Source: Adineta vaga (taxonomy: Eukaryota; Rotifera). From it: DNA of 64,000 nucleotides. Each line of letters starts with the position of its first letter. Positions within the stretch are counted from its first letter, which is position 1. Where the stretch lies: the NCBI GenBank assembly GCA_021613535.1, contig CP075496.1, positions 10,106,001-10,170,000 of the forward strand, written 5' to 3'. This document shows, piece by piece, positions 22,047-34,922 of the stretch. Under the pieces are notes generated by a model. The model was given only the letters and a program-made list of their open reading frames with translations. It made no database searches and was not told the DNA's origin. The position numbers and the translations under genes are program-made.

Positions 22047-22982
22047 ATGAATAATTCAATTGTTAACCAAACAAGATTTGAAAGTTTTCCAAATGAAATT
22101 TTCTGTGAAATATTTGATTATTTATCGATTCAAGATTTAAATATAAATTTTTTTAATCTCAATAATTATATAAATTCAATTTTAACGTGTCATACAAATA
22201 TTCCCACTAAAATAACTTCATATTAATATTTGAATTCATTTGTCATCAAATTCTTCTCTACTTGTATCACTCGATTAAGTACTAATTTTCGTTATTTAAC
22301 CGATTTATCTTCATTTTGAGCACTTCGTTCATTGAAATTTCTAATCAATCTTGAACATATCTATATCATTTATAACACGCAATGTAATAACAAATCTTTG
22401 ATACAATTATTCGATAATGTTATGTCAAATTCCTTTCCTCATCTTCGTTTTTGTCGAATCGGTCAAATTACATCTCATTCACAAACACATTGGAAACTTC
22501 TTTTATCTCTTCATTCATTAACAATATCTACAAAAGATCCGAATATTTATTATCGAATTCTTCATTTTTGTCCTTCACTTATTCGTCTGAAATTAACAAT
22601 CGATTTGTTAACAAGACCAATTTCACATGAACATTGTCCGCATGTATCTCTTCGTCGATTCGAATTACATTTAATTCTTCGTAGTATTTCATTAGATCAA
22701 GTTCTTGGTTTTTTATTTGCTCCTTTATCGAATCTAACACATCTGACTATCAATGGTCCAGGTCATCATCCCAAACAATTCGATATACAACTACTCAATC
22801 TTCTTTTACATCAACATGTTCCACAACTTCAACAATTTTATCTTCAAATGTTAGTTGATACTGCTTCAGTTCGAAAAATAGAAACAGGAAATTATCAAAT
22901 TCATCCACTCTTTGTTCGAATGTTCATGTATCATAATATGCTTTATGCTCGTATGTCAATACAAATAACTATATCATCATAA
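22047..22982 (+). pseudogene. F-box/LRR-like gene with two in-frame stops
   Basis: A single reading frame from ATG 22047 to the stop before 22983 holds an N-terminal F-box (FESFPNEIFCEIFDYLSIQD, residues about 10-30) and then LRR-like segments (LLSLHSLTIS, PSLIRLKLTIDLL, LSNLTHLTINGPG). TAA at 22224-22226 and TGA at 22317-22319 interrupt this same frame. Without them it would be 311 residues, comparable to the other F-box genes in the window. Members would recruit substrates to SCF ubiquitin ligases. The lesions suggest a recently inactivated member of the family; an unrecognised intron spanning both stops is a less likely alternative. Confidence 0.7.
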
Positions 22983-24352
22983 TAAAGATAAATATAGTGA
23001 TATTTGTTTCGTGATAGACTCATAAAGTTAATGACTGGGTACATGAAAAGATAATCATGACAAGAATAGTTCTTTTGTCAGAAAAAGAATACAAACGGAT
23101 CTTTGAACTTCAATATGACTTTCTTGTATTCTATTCATCACATTATTTTTATGGATAGAGATACTTTTGATGACAGTAAGAATAGGATCATCATCTATTA
23201 TATATATATATATAATCTGCTGTAGTGAATATTTGTCTTACTTTTGTTTTTATAATTCGATTTAACAATCTTCTCGAGTAAGTATTGAAATGAAAATGAA
23301 TGCGGCACATTTAGTAAAAACTTGTTCGAATGGATTCAGTATTGTACATTTTCGAGGTCATCTGTTCGAATCTATCTAAGAGCAAATTGGTGCATTCTAT
23401 TCTGTAGTCAACATCATATATATGCTGATGTACTGGAAACGGATGCAATAAAAACAACCAAGGAAAGTATCTCACTGAGTTTATCCAAATATATAGATAA
23501 ACTTTCAACAACAGCCTTTCCTACAAAAAACAAAATAACCTTTTCTTATTATATAGAATACTATTATTTCTAATTAGACATTATGATTCTCTGATGATCT
23601 ATGCTTTTAATTAGATATACAAATGTGTATTTCTTGAATATTCCCGAAAGAATGAGACTTCTTTATTTTTGCTTTGTTATGAGAGATTGTCAAAATATTC
23701 CTCTTCGGTTTGTTTGATCAGTCATCAATTGATTGTGTATCTAACCTGGAGAAAATTTCGTTTCATTGACTTTGATCAAACACAGGTATTGATAAAGAAA
23801 ATATGCCTTTAAAAGAAGAAATTTAAAGAAAATAAACTTTTTGAAATTGGAGATCATTGTCAAACGATTAGTTTGTTCAATATCTTTCGATTATAATATT
23901 GACAGTTCTTTGTTGAAAAGAGACGAGAAAGAGTAAAAAATAACAGATGAACGAGGACATGAAAGAAAAGAGAGACAGAGAGAGAGAGATCCATTTTCAG
24001 TAAGAAGTAATGGTTATTGTGATGATGTAAGTCTATCGGACAATAAGAGAGAGAAAGAAAGAAATATCGTTTGTTTTAATTACTCTTCTTTGGTCCCGAT
24101 CGCGCAATATTTACCTATCTTTTTTTTGTTTCTCCTTGCTTGCTCATTAAACGGTCCTTCCTTCTCTTCGTTTCATAAGCCAATCTATTCGATCACTTTC
24201 TCTAAATCACATCGAAAAAAAAGAGCGTGTGAATTAACACATGTTTTTCTTTCTATTATCTTTAATTAAGTCTCAATTCCAGGTACACAATCATAGTATA
24301 GTCATTCATTCGAATTTTCTTTCTTTTCGTTTTAGTATAATTCATGTAGCAA
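22983..24352. other. intergenic region
   Basis: AT-rich region with a TA run near 23200 and a GA-rich purine tract near 23965-23990. Short frames at 23311-23573 show no domains. It contains the promoter of the downstream PDZ gene. Confidence 0.45.
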
Positions 24353-26591
24353 ATGTTCGATCACGTCATCAACACAAAATTGTGTTGGTGGTTTTCTTTC
24401 GTAATTATGTCAACGATTTCCATTCAAACTCAAAGTTCAATTGCTGGTGGAGGTTTTCTACCAGATCCTTTTCTTGAATTAACAGGAGCAGTTACAACAC
24501 CTGCTATTGAAAAAGCGAATAAAACTGATTCAACATGTGTATCGAATGGAGCTCTTGTTGGTTCAATTATTGGTACTTTTTTATTATCAGTTTTAATTGG
24601 ATTTTTAACATGGTTGACATATTTACGACCAAAATTTCAAGGTTGATCTTCCTTTTTCTTTTATTTCAAATTGATTAATTTGAATTTGATTAGAATTACA
24701 TGACAAGCATTTAAATAAGAATTCAAAGTTAGGACATATACAACATCATAAGCCATTCATCGTTTCTTCTTCTTCTTCTTCATTCACACCTACACGAAAG
24801 AAAAAGTTTAATGATGGTTTGTTATGTTCGAAAAAATTCTTTGAATACGTATCATTTTTTGTATCATTCAGATAATCAAATCAATTCTCTACCGTTGGAT
24901 GTGACTACGCATAAAGTAAGGCAGAAAAAACAGGTTTGTCAATGAAATCTTTCATTTTTATATATAATTCTTTTAGTTTGGTACATTTCCATTTCGTCAT
25001 TCTCAAACTTCGAGTATAAATAGTCATTATAATCGTATCGATTGGTTAAATCGTAATTCATCTTCATTTCGTTCTGTGAATATCGATCAAGTTTGTAAAC
25101 AATATTCTATTTCATCAAAAACTTATCGTCTCCTTGAATTATTATAGGATTTTGAAATGCTTGATATCGAATTATTAGATCCAAAATTTGGTGGTTTAAA
25201 TTTTAGTGTTACAGGAAATATGCGTGCAGGAATCTTTGTCAAAGAACTTCTCGACCAAGGTTTAACACAAGCACGAACTAAATTGAATTCATTAAAAATA
25301 GGTTTAATATTTAATCTGATAATTCAAAAAAGAATTACCTCTTTGTTTTCATTTTAGGTGATCGAATTATGGCATTAACTGTTTGTTTTAATTCGATTGT
25401 GTATGAAGATGCATTAACAATTCTCAGTTATGCATCACCTTATCCAGTATTTTAAAATTTTGTTAATAAAATCAACATAATGATTCATTTTCATTTGATG
25501 TTAGGTTATTCTTCGTATCCAACGACCGGCGAAAGAAACGAGAATAAATGGAACTACAGAAAATCGATCGATTACAACAAATACACCAAGCAAAGTTAAA
25601 TGGCGAGATGAGTTTGATCACTACGATAATGATAGTAAATAGAAGAGATATATTTCAATAAAATTCATATATCGTCTTGTTTTCATTGACATCAATATTC
25701 ATATAACATACGTACTTCATTTTTATTTCTTAGCACCACAAAATCGTTCTTTCAATCAACAGAATGTACCACCACAACCTCCACCAATAATTCTTTTACC
25801 CTCGACTCCAAAACATTCCAGACCTCCTTCAACTCCACAAAACCGTTCATCATCAAAAAAAATTCATAGAAATTCAAATACGCAACCTCGTATGAATAGC
25901 AAATTCTCTCCGACAAACAGAGGTAATAGAATGAAAACGCCATCAAATAGTGTGTTGGCTGCATCTGGAGCAACAACTAAACGTTGCAGTAAAAATCATA
26001 GAAAATATCGATGTAAAGTTCAAGATAATCAACGTATATTAACGAATCAAATGATGTTAGTATCAACCGGTCTGACAGGAAAACTACCCGATAAAACAAT
26101 TCCAACAACACCATCAACAACTAAAAGATCAGGAAAAATAGCCACTGATGATCTTAATTCATACTTTCGTTATAAAGGCGATACTCCTGGAGTAATAGAA
26201 CCATTCACAGGTAGATTAGTTATGGGAATAGTCTTTATACAGCATGAAATTGCATGAATTAATTTTATGAAGATATTCTATGAATTTTCTATCTATATTT
26301 CTTTTGTCTTTTTTTAGAAATAGACGATAATCCTGAACAAGCCGATATGGTAAGTTTTACTTTCGCATAATAAAATGCCCTAGTCAGAATTATTGTTATA
26401 AAAGATTGTTTTTTTCGTACGTTTGAAAATCGTATCTTATAATTAATCTCTTATTTTAGCCATATTATGATTCACCATATGACTATTTTCATGATGATCC
26501 TGTTCCACAATATCAATATCTTAATCAATCACATTTACAACCGAATATTACTTTACCAACTGAATCTCTAACAGCAATAACACCTAATTAA
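24353..26591 (+). CDS. single-pass membrane protein with PDZ domain
   Basis: Ten exons, all in phase: 24353-24641, 24694-24816, 24872-24933, 24977-25090, 25148-25301, 25358-25446, 25505-25634, 25734-26210, 26318-26349 and 26460-26591. N-terminal signal-like segment, a short extracellular part, then a transmembrane helix (ALVGSIIGTFLLSVLIGFLT). The cytoplasmic part has a Ser/Lys/Arg-rich stretch and then a PDZ domain: FGGLNFSVTGNMRAGIFVKE through GDRIMALTVCFNSIVYEDAL to PVILRIQRP. After it come a Pro/Ser/Asn-rich basic tail and an acidic Tyr-rich end. A scaffold or trafficking role at the membrane is likely; orthology is unclear. Confidence 0.8.
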
Positions 26592-26934
26592 CAAATTTAT
26601 AGAACTCTATGTTTTCAATTCGATACCGCCTTTCAATCACTGTTTGAATTGCCAAGAACAATCGAGAACTAAACTGAATAAATAATATTGACACATGTTT
26701 GTTTTTATTGTGTGTATTATTGTTGTTTGTGCTGTCTATTTATCTACTTCAATAGAAACAAATTCACATATTACTCATTGTAAGTAATTTATTAAAAGTG
26801 AACAAGAAAAGCAATCAGAATCAATAAATGTAAACTGAATATCGAATAGTTTTGTAAATAAGAACAGTATTTTGAAGTTTTTTTTTTATCTATCATCAAT
26901 CTGTGTCGAAAAGATCAAGAAAGTAAAATCAGAA
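26592..26934. other. convergent intergenic spacer
   Basis: Lies between the 3' ends of the PDZ gene (+) and the Cys-rich gene (-). It contains their 3' UTRs; no other feature. Confidence 0.45.
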
Positions 26935-27303
26935 TTAACGGACTGAAACGTTCGCATATCTGAATTGATTATCATTGCATTCACATTGACGACTAAAACA
27001 ACAAAGAGATAAAAAAAAATGATAATAAGATCCACCTCCAAAACAGCAGTCACAATCATATCGACTATCATACCTACCACCAGTGCAAGCATTACAAGTT
27101 GCATCAGGGCGCTTCATATAAAATTTATCACCATCTGAACAACTACTATAGTCAGGAGTCCAATACCAATCGCGACATTTATGACATCGAATACAGGCTC
27201 GACCTCGGCAAAGCAGTTCTTCTTGAGAAAATTGTGATGCATTTTGAGCTACAATAGAAATGTTTTCCACGACATAACAATTGAGATTGTTATTTGCAGT
27301 CAT
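26935..27303 (-). CDS. cysteine-rich hypothetical protein
   Basis: 122-residue frame starting at the first available Met; the frame is open a further 20 or so codons upstream, so a 5' exon with a leader may exist. It is rich in cysteines arranged as CRGRACIRCHKCRDWYW, then CSDGDKFY, CNACTGG, CDCCFGGG and CCFSRQCEC. This suggests a disulfide-bonded or metal-binding fold. No family recognised. Composition is unlike the surrounding AT-rich noncoding sequence, which supports coding. Confidence 0.55.
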   Translation of the reverse strand: MTANNNLNCYVVENISIVAQNASQFSQEELLCRGRACIRCHKCRDWYWTPDYSSCSDGDKFYMKRPDATCNACTGGRYDSRYDCDCCFGGGSYYHFFLSLCCFSRQCECNDNQFRYANVSVR

Positions 27304-29363
27304 AGATGTAATCGTACGCTTATCTTCAAGTATATGGAAACCAAATGCTTCGATAAGGAATCAACAATAATTTTCTTTGATAAAGCATGATATGTGCAAA
27401 AAAATGTCAAATGATAATAATAAAATGGTGTTTGCACACGTCTATCAATTTGTTATCCTTTCTAAGAGTATTGACAAAACACGTGCTTTTGTGGAACTCA
27501 CACATAGTTATTTTTCGAAGGAAAATAAGTGAGTGTACGTTTTAGATCGAAAGATTTTGGATATCGTCCCCTCCATTACAGATATTTCTTCCCTGAAAAC
27601 AAGGCACCGTTCGTAATCTCCAACTACGGGGAGCTGGGTCAACACGTCCCTCTCCCGTCCTCCGTTACAGACACAAACCTATTACAAAGAAAAATCTATT
27701 ATAGAAATAACCTAGTTTCAAGCAGAATTTCATAAATAGACTATTTGAGTTCGATATTTTAGCCTCAAACAGGCTGCGCTGAAAAGCTTTTTTTTACCAT
27801 ACGGTTATTATTAGTTTTCATGTTGTTTTCCTATAAGACATGATTTCGATTGTAGATCACTTATTTCTATATTAAATGAGTTCGTTCCATATCTATTTGC
27901 TATAAAATAAATGATATATATCTTTACGATTTTTCAAACAAATTTTTTATTCTTTAGTATAATAATTTGTTTGAAAAGAAAACTCACTATAAAAAGAGTG
28001 AAGTTGTACAATAGTATAAATAGTTGTAAATATTGTGTCTATGGTAAGCTGTTCACAACTAATTTGAAGTCAGAATAGGAATTTTGAGAACTAATGTTCA
28101 GGTTTGATAATCAATTAAAAAGCTAATCGAATACGAATAATAAAGTACATAAATGAATCCATTAAAAAATCATTTCCATTGTATATAAATCGTCGAAGTT
28201 TAAAGCTGTCTATTGGTGCGACTTTTCATATGAGATATATATATATAGCCAAGCAAATGATGGCTCTTCGTTCGATCTTTAATCAAAACTACTGTTAAAT
28301 AAAAAGCAAGAGAATTTCAAATGATAACAACTATATCTATGATAAACAGGAATAAAATTCATTATATATTTACAACTTTTGTAAATAAACAATGTGATAA
28401 TTTTCAACAATCATTTGTTGTATGATCAATTCTTCCAAATTGTTTGCTGAATATTTTGGGTTTAAATCAATTGTTGAAATAATCCAAACCGATTCTAAAA
28501 AATATATTTCAAAAGTATGGAATATATCAAATCGACATCAAGTGATTCGCTGTTAAAAACATAGTTTTCGTATTTTAACTTGAATATCTCTATGAATTGA
28601 TGATAACAATTTGTATAGTGTCGTTTTCCTCATGTTATTGACCATTGTTTTGTCAATTTCAAATGATGAATCAATGGGAAATCCCGATAAACATTAAACT
28701 AACTTACTAAGATTTAACTATCGTCAATGGCGCATTTGTCGTGAAAAATAAAAACATATTTAAGTTGACTTTTGATTCTATCAAAAAAAAAAGATTAGAT
28801 TACTTGTTATATCACGAAATAAAAATGAATTTACCGTTCTCCCCTTGTCGTATGTCAATGAACAACTATAAATTCAGTTAATTTTCTCATAAAATCATTT
28901 TCATGGACTTTCAAACCAAAAAATAATCAAGTCGAGACACTTGCGCTGGCGTGTCCATGTGCGATTACTGAATCGACAATGAAAATCATTAGGTATATAT
29001 TTATTCATGCATATCGATCACATGCAAAAGTGTTATTGTCTTTTTTATACACAAACCCACAAATGCAAATATGGAGAAAACAAATGAATATTTAATTATA
29101 TATCATAGACAGATATCTATTTCTCTTATAATCCATTCGTCGATTGAATATGATCAAACTCTTCTGACTTCATATTGTAGCGAGTGACATATTTTCATCA
29201 TTAAAATCTATGAATGTGTTTTTTCTTTACCTTCAATTATTATAACATTTTATATTTCCTTTTGAGAAACAATTCTTTTCGTTTCTTAAGTACTCATTAA
29301 TCAATTTCAGTTTAAATCCAATATGAATTGCATACGTCTCTTTAAATCGTAAAAAAACTAATT
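27304..29363. other. intergenic region with a GC-richer patch
   Basis: Mostly AT-rich and featureless. A patch at about 27560-27690 is clearly richer in G and C and carries two similar motifs (CCCTCCATTACAGA and CCGTCCTCCGTTACAGA). A 68-codon plus-strand frame crosses it (27529-27735) but no protein family is recognised. Confidence 0.4.
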
Positions 29364-30588
29364 TCAAAGTTTATTAGTATGACTTGACTGATGAGTTTTA
29401 TCAAAATAATGCGAAGATATTTGTTTTTCTATTGATATCCAATCAAAAACATAATCATAACGATAATTAAGACGAAAAGATAAATTTCGAAAGATTTGTC
29501 GAATATATGAATAATCTGGTTCATCGGTGTAATATAATCTCCGACAGTAATTCAAATACATTGCAAATTCAGGTGAAAAATCTGCACAAAGATTTGTTAT
29601 TGGAATGGACATTTTTAATTCACATATTTTTTCATATTTTTGTCGTTTATTCAATGCTTTAATATCTTGCCAAGGAAGTGTACCACTAGAAAAAAAGAAA
29701 AAATCTATTCGTTGATAGTGAAAACAATCAAAGAAAGACATCTAAACCGATTGAAATAGATCAAAACATAAGCAAGTGCTTCCATATCATCACGACGTGA
29801 TTGTTCAATACCAAGATGAGTAGAAATCTAAAGTATAAACAAAAAATAAAATCTTCTTCTCCGAAAAACAAAAGCGAATTTCCATACATACAGATACATA
29901 TCGAGGTGTACCCGTTAAACTTTTTCCTTCGCGATAGGAAATATGCTTTCGTAAACGATGATCATAGAATTTCTTAGCTAAACCAAAATCAATAAGAAAT
30001 ATCTGCAGAACATCGAATAATTCCATTATTATTATAATGTTACTAACTTGTGTTGAATCATTACCAATTCCAATGAGGAAATTATCTGGTTTAATACTAA
30101 AATCAAACTCCATTGAAAATCGCTAATTCAGTTTGACTCACTCTCGATGAAGATAAAATTTTCGATGAAAACATTCGATTCGTAAAATCATTTGATCAGT
30201 TAACATAAGAATTGTTTTGATAGAAAATTTTCGTTTACATAAATTAAATAGATCTTCTAAAGATGGTCCTAATAATTCCATAACTAAACATTTATAATCA
30301 TTTTCTTCACCAAACCTATATAAAGATAGAAAACGATATAAGTCAATCAAATGAATTAACTTACCAAAATAATTTCGGTATACCTTCTATACATTTTAGA
30401 ATTCGATATAATTTCGCTTCAAATGCTAATTGTGGTGAATAAGTTTGATTTTTTTCAAATTTAATCGCAACATATTCTCCTGTTTGAATATTCAATGCAC
30501 GATAAACATCACCAAATGACCCTGAACCTAATTTACGTTCTAATTGCCATAGATTAGCAATTAATAAATTGTTATAATTATTATTCAT
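29364..30588 (-). CDS. casein kinase 1-family Ser/Thr kinase
   Basis: 319 residues in six exons: 30588-30365, 30315-30142, 30096-30048, 30002-29892, 29827-29748 and 29685-29364. Glycine loop [18 protein letters not shown] with the ATP Lys, [25 protein letters not shown] (Asp restored across the splice), LIDFGLAKK and a PWQD segment are all CK1 signatures. The kinase is complete. The basic activation-loop stretch [15 protein letters not shown] is present. The short C-terminal tail lacks the long autoinhibitory region of CK1 delta/epsilon. The sequence is rather divergent from CK1 alpha or delta, so the subtype is not assigned. Confidence 0.9.
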
Positions 30589-31394
30589 AATATATTTTCA
30601 TATTTATCTTTTCATTGAAAATTAAACTAAAGATTAATTTTTAAATGAAGAATATTGCGCGAGTTTTCTCAAGTGTTTCATTGGAGACGTATACAACTAA
30701 TTATTATATTTGCAGAGATGTTATTCAACATTTCTAAAGAAATCTTTGAAATGTCAAAGTAAGATTCTACGTAAAGTTAAAATCTGATGTTGACACCAGA
30801 CAAATGTTTTTTTGCTTTCTAACAACATGTTTATGTTTATCTTTTATTTCAATTATATATATATTTACATACAACGTCAGATTTTTTATTTCTGTTTTTA
30901 TGCTTCAGAGAAAAAAGGTGAGTTGCTGAATATAAATAGAAAGAAATGAATCAGTTGATGTGACGATATTCGACAATTTGGAGGACTTAGTACTGCGCAT
31001 AAATATTTATTCGTAACTAAAAATCGCACATATATATATATATATAGGGAAAAGTATTATGGGGAAGCGTGTGGGTGTGAACTATTCGGCACTATAATGG
31101 AAGTGTGTGATAAAAATATTAAAGTGATACTGGCGACTAGTAAGATGTGAATTATCACAGTATAAGAGAAAGCATTATTCAAATCTAGATTAAGAAGAAA
31201 TAGTAGGAGGAAGTTGAATATAGTGTGTAAAATATTTTTCAGTGAGAGCGTTATAGTTTCTTGTTTCTTCCTTGTCAATTTACTAGATGCAATGAAGCGA
31301 GTATATTTTGTATTTGATCGGAACTAATTGGTAGTTTTGATACAAAAATATTCATTTGATTTGTTTCTTTTTTTATCATTTTCCAAATTTAGAT
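30589..31394. other. divergent intergenic region
   Basis: Between casein kinase 1 (-) and the F-box gene (+), with a short TA run near 31030. No genes recognised. Confidence 0.45.
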
Positions 31395-32545
31395 ATGTCG
31401 AACGAAGTAATAAACACATTAGAACATCTACCATCGGAATTATTTTTTGAAATATTTCGTTTTATCAATAGTTATAATACATATAAAGCATTCTATGGTT
31501 TAAATTATCGTCTATCAACATTAGTTTTAACTCATGGGATGAAATATCTTGATCTAAGCGAGATTAATATAGATGAATGTCAAAAAGTAAGAGAAATTTT
31601 TCTTTATTGAACTTTTTCATTCTATGATCGAGTTTTATTTTAAAGATTCTCTCTGATATCGATTGTTCGCAAGTAAAAACATTGAAATTATCCGATAAAT
31701 ATTGTGATAAACAAATTAATGAACTTTTAAGTTTTGATTGTTTTCCATTGAATAAATTTCAATCTTTACATTCCTTAACACTCGATTCTATTGGATTATA
31801 TACTATACATTCAACTATTCAACAAACATTTCATTTGGAACATTTAAAAGTATTAATAATACGATTTCGATCGAACTTATGTGAAGAAAAACTTGTCGAT
31901 ATATATAAAATTATACTTAATGATATTTCAATACGTTTAAAATCATTAAAAGTTTTATATTTATACATATCAGAAAGTAATCCAATCATTCTAACAAGAG
32001 AATACATTTCTTCAAGTGAAAATTTATCATTAATCGATGTAAATACTTCATTGCAATATTTAATTTTAAGTCATATGCGAATCAATGATATTGAGACAAT
32101 TCTAACACGTTTTCCTAATCTTTGTCAATTAGGTTCGATTGTTTTATTAAATCCATTGATATATGATTATCCATTAGCATCGAATTTAACCTGTTGTGTT
32201 TTATCTATTCTTGAATCAGAATTTGCTTGCCTCGTTGATTTATTAAGAAAATGTCCAAATTTAGAACAATTAACAGTTGATTATAATCCGATTGATGTTG
32301 ATGCATTAGATGGTGAACAATGGGAAAATTTAATTGTAAATTATTTATCAAAATTAAAACAATTCGAATTATTTCTAAGTGTTACATCTGCAACAGTAAA
32401 TGAAATAGAAGATTTAATTCATATGACTTTTTCTCAAAATAAATTTTGGATTGAAAGAAAAGCGCAGATCACTGTGAAGAAAGAAGAAATAGATGATAGT
32501 AATCATGGCATACGAATAGACACTACGATTGAATTTCGAATTTGA
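31395..32545 (+). CDS. F-box/LRR-like protein
   Basis: Exons 31395-31586 and 31646-32545, joined in phase; about 363 residues. The F-box near residue 8 reads LEHLPSELFFEIFRFINSYN. A divergent LRR-like body follows (FQSLHSLTLDSIGLYT, LKVLYLYISE, LQYLILSHMRIND, CPNLEQLTVDYNPID), ending in an LKQFELFLSV segment. The same overall plan as the genes at 22.0 and 55.0 kb defines a family in this locus. The role is presumably substrate selection in an SCF ubiquitin ligase; the target is unknown. An in-frame Met 13 codons earlier is disfavoured because the F-box normally sits near the N-terminus. Confidence 0.75.
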
Positions 32546-32655
32546 ATTTAATTGTTTTCGTCAATGAATTATATTTCGAATTTGTAAAACAAGATAATAA
32601 ATATACATAAACAGAATCTATTTGACACATGGATTTATTCAACTGTATAGATGAA

Positions 32656-34097
32656 TTAGATATTCATTGGTAGTGTGACATCTAATGTTCGTTGACATTT
32701 ATTATAGACCATTATACCATTTATAACAATGCCTCGTTGTTTTGTTTGCATATTGAGAATAGTTTCAAATTTTGATGCTCCAACAACGACAAGAATATGT
32801 TCATCTTGATAAAATAAGGTACTTGTAAGTGAAAATCCATATGGAGATGTTTGTTCTATAACAAAAAAAAAGAGAATAGATCAACTCAAAAAGAAATGGT
32901 ACTGCTCACCTTGAATTAACGGTAGTTTTCTTATACAAACTTCAACATCACCTAAATTTGAGGAAGAGAAAAGTAGATATGTAATTATATTGTTCATTTC
33001 ATTGAATAACATACGAAGAGTTTCATTTGATGTTACATTTGGATTTGTAGTAGAAAATACAATTGTTTGTGTATTCGAAATTGGAGTAGTTGCTGACGTT
33101 TGAGTCGTTGGAAAACTCAATGTAATTACAGTAGATTCTACACTTGAAAATGTTTGTGTAGTTGTTGTATTTGCTGTTGTCGTTAATGTTGTTCCAACTT
33201 CTTCCACTAATTCATCAGCTAAAATTATGTTTTTTAGGAATTAAAATTTCGAATTAAGGATAATTTAATTACGTGTCGAAGGTAATGAACCAACTGAACA
33301 TAAGCGTAAATTTTGTCGTCGATTTTTTATATCAATTGCAAATGATCGAACAGTACGAAATCGTCGATATATTTCCATAAGAATTTGATTAATACATGTT
33401 TGATTTTGACACGAAAGATTACTTGGATACAATACATTAAAATCAAACGCAAGTGCAGGTCCACTCATTCCACTAACATCTTGATCACATTGTACTCTTT
33501 AACAAGTATTTTAAAAAATGCATATGTATAAGATTTTGCAGAAAAATATAATCAATAGCATACAATCGTTTGCGTCGAGATGAGGATGTATTTCCCATGG
33601 CTGTGGTTGAGATAATATTTCGAATTTGTAAGACATTTTGTACACTTAAATTAAGATTAGTTTCAAACTGAAGAGACAAACAGATGAGATTTGATGGAAA
33701 AGAAAGTTTTCAAACTTACACTACGTGTAATTTGCTCCCGTTCATCTGAACTGAAAGTGAGTTCATTTGGTGAATTATTATTTAATGAATCTCTCAAGAT
33801 ATACGTAATATTGAAAGGAGATACTAGGATTATTTAAATCAATAGAAACTTTGAATTAAGAAATACAACTTACTCATAGATGTTTGCGTATTATTCATTG
33901 AAGAATGTGTTGTCGATTTTGAACCACTAGTGACAATTACAATAGCGGTAATGACTCCAAAAATCAACAGAATGGTACCAGATATGAGAAGAAAACGTAG
34001 TGCTTTTGATCTGTAAAGAAGATTGAAATGATAGATTTAAGAGATCATTCTTTAGACTTTACCTTCGAATTGAAGTGCAAAGTTTAGGCCAAGCCAT
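32656..34097 (-). CDS. type II membrane protein with Thr-rich stalk
   Basis: Seven exons starting MAWPKLCTSIR at 34097. A short basic cytoplasmic tail precedes a transmembrane helix (LLISGTILLIFGVITAIVIV), then a Ser/Thr/Asn-rich extracellular region with many N-glycosylation sites. The segment around FNITYILRDSLNNN through VLQIRNI to ALAFDFNVLYP resembles an SEA-type module, with a dibasic RRKR site just inside it. The exon pair 33592 to 33500 skips a TA-rich piece as a short intron. A Thr-rich stalk (TTTANTTTTQTFSSVE) and a compact C-terminal domain (DEHILVVVGASKFETILN) follow. The function is unknown; it looks like a mucin-like or receptor-like surface protein. Gene structure is good, domain naming tentative. 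Confidence 0.65.
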
Positions 34098-34922
34098 TAC
34101 GGATATATTTACGTTAATCGTTTAAGTTACTAAGTATAAAGTAAAGTATTGTTTGTATCATATTGTATATTATTTCTTTGTCTTATATGATGGTATATAG
34201 ATACAAAAGAATCGTTATTATTATTTTTTTCGTTTTGTGTTCGATCAATTATTTTTATATTTATGACGCATGAAATCTTTTGTGGTAAAATAATATTCAT
34301 TGAGTTTTGATTTTTAATGTGTAAATTTTCGATTTAAAACTGAATATCATCCATTAATTATAAACATATCTCTTAATCCAAGTAAAAATAAAATTAGGTA
34401 CATAACTACTTTCCCATGAAGATAACAAAGACAAAGAAGATAGTTAATGTGAAGATGCACGTGTTGTATTGTTTTCAGTCAGGTAAAACAGTAAAATTAT
34501 GTTAATAACACGTATGAATCATTCATTAGAAAAAGATATACATTATAGATATGTTCTAAAAGAATACTTAACGAGATTCCATATCGATTTATTTCGTTAT
34601 ATATACATGACTAATGATCTACTGAATAACAACATCTGAATTGATATGCTAGATCGTGCTTCTTGCAACTTAACATTTGCGATTGCTAGTGCAAAATGGT
34701 TTGTGAGTAAGTACATAAGTGAGAGTGCATGCCATCAGCCATTGTAATTAAACATTGAAAAAAAATGACTGCTGTTTGCACAAACACATCCTGTCTTTCT
34801 TAAATTACTTTTCTAGCTAGAAAAATTAATTATTTTACTTCCGACCGATAGTTTTTATTGAATAATGAGCTACTAGATTTCATCTAAAAGTTCATTTCTT
34901 TATTAAACTAAATAAAAGAAAG
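34098..34922. other. divergent intergenic region
   Basis: Contains the promoters of the membrane protein gene (-) and the first GPCR (+). No RNA gene or repeat recognised. Confidence 0.45.

Noticed and set aside
23311-23573. Overlapping frames on both strands
   Set aside because: No domain, no splice support, in AT-rich spacer.
24241-24477. Frame before the PDZ gene starting MFFFLLSL
   Set aside because: A different frame from the well-supported PDZ first exon, which starts at 24353.
30142-30350. Casein kinase 1 seemed to have HRE instead of HRD
   Set aside because: The Glu arises only if the exon is read into the intron; correct splicing to 30096 restores Asp.
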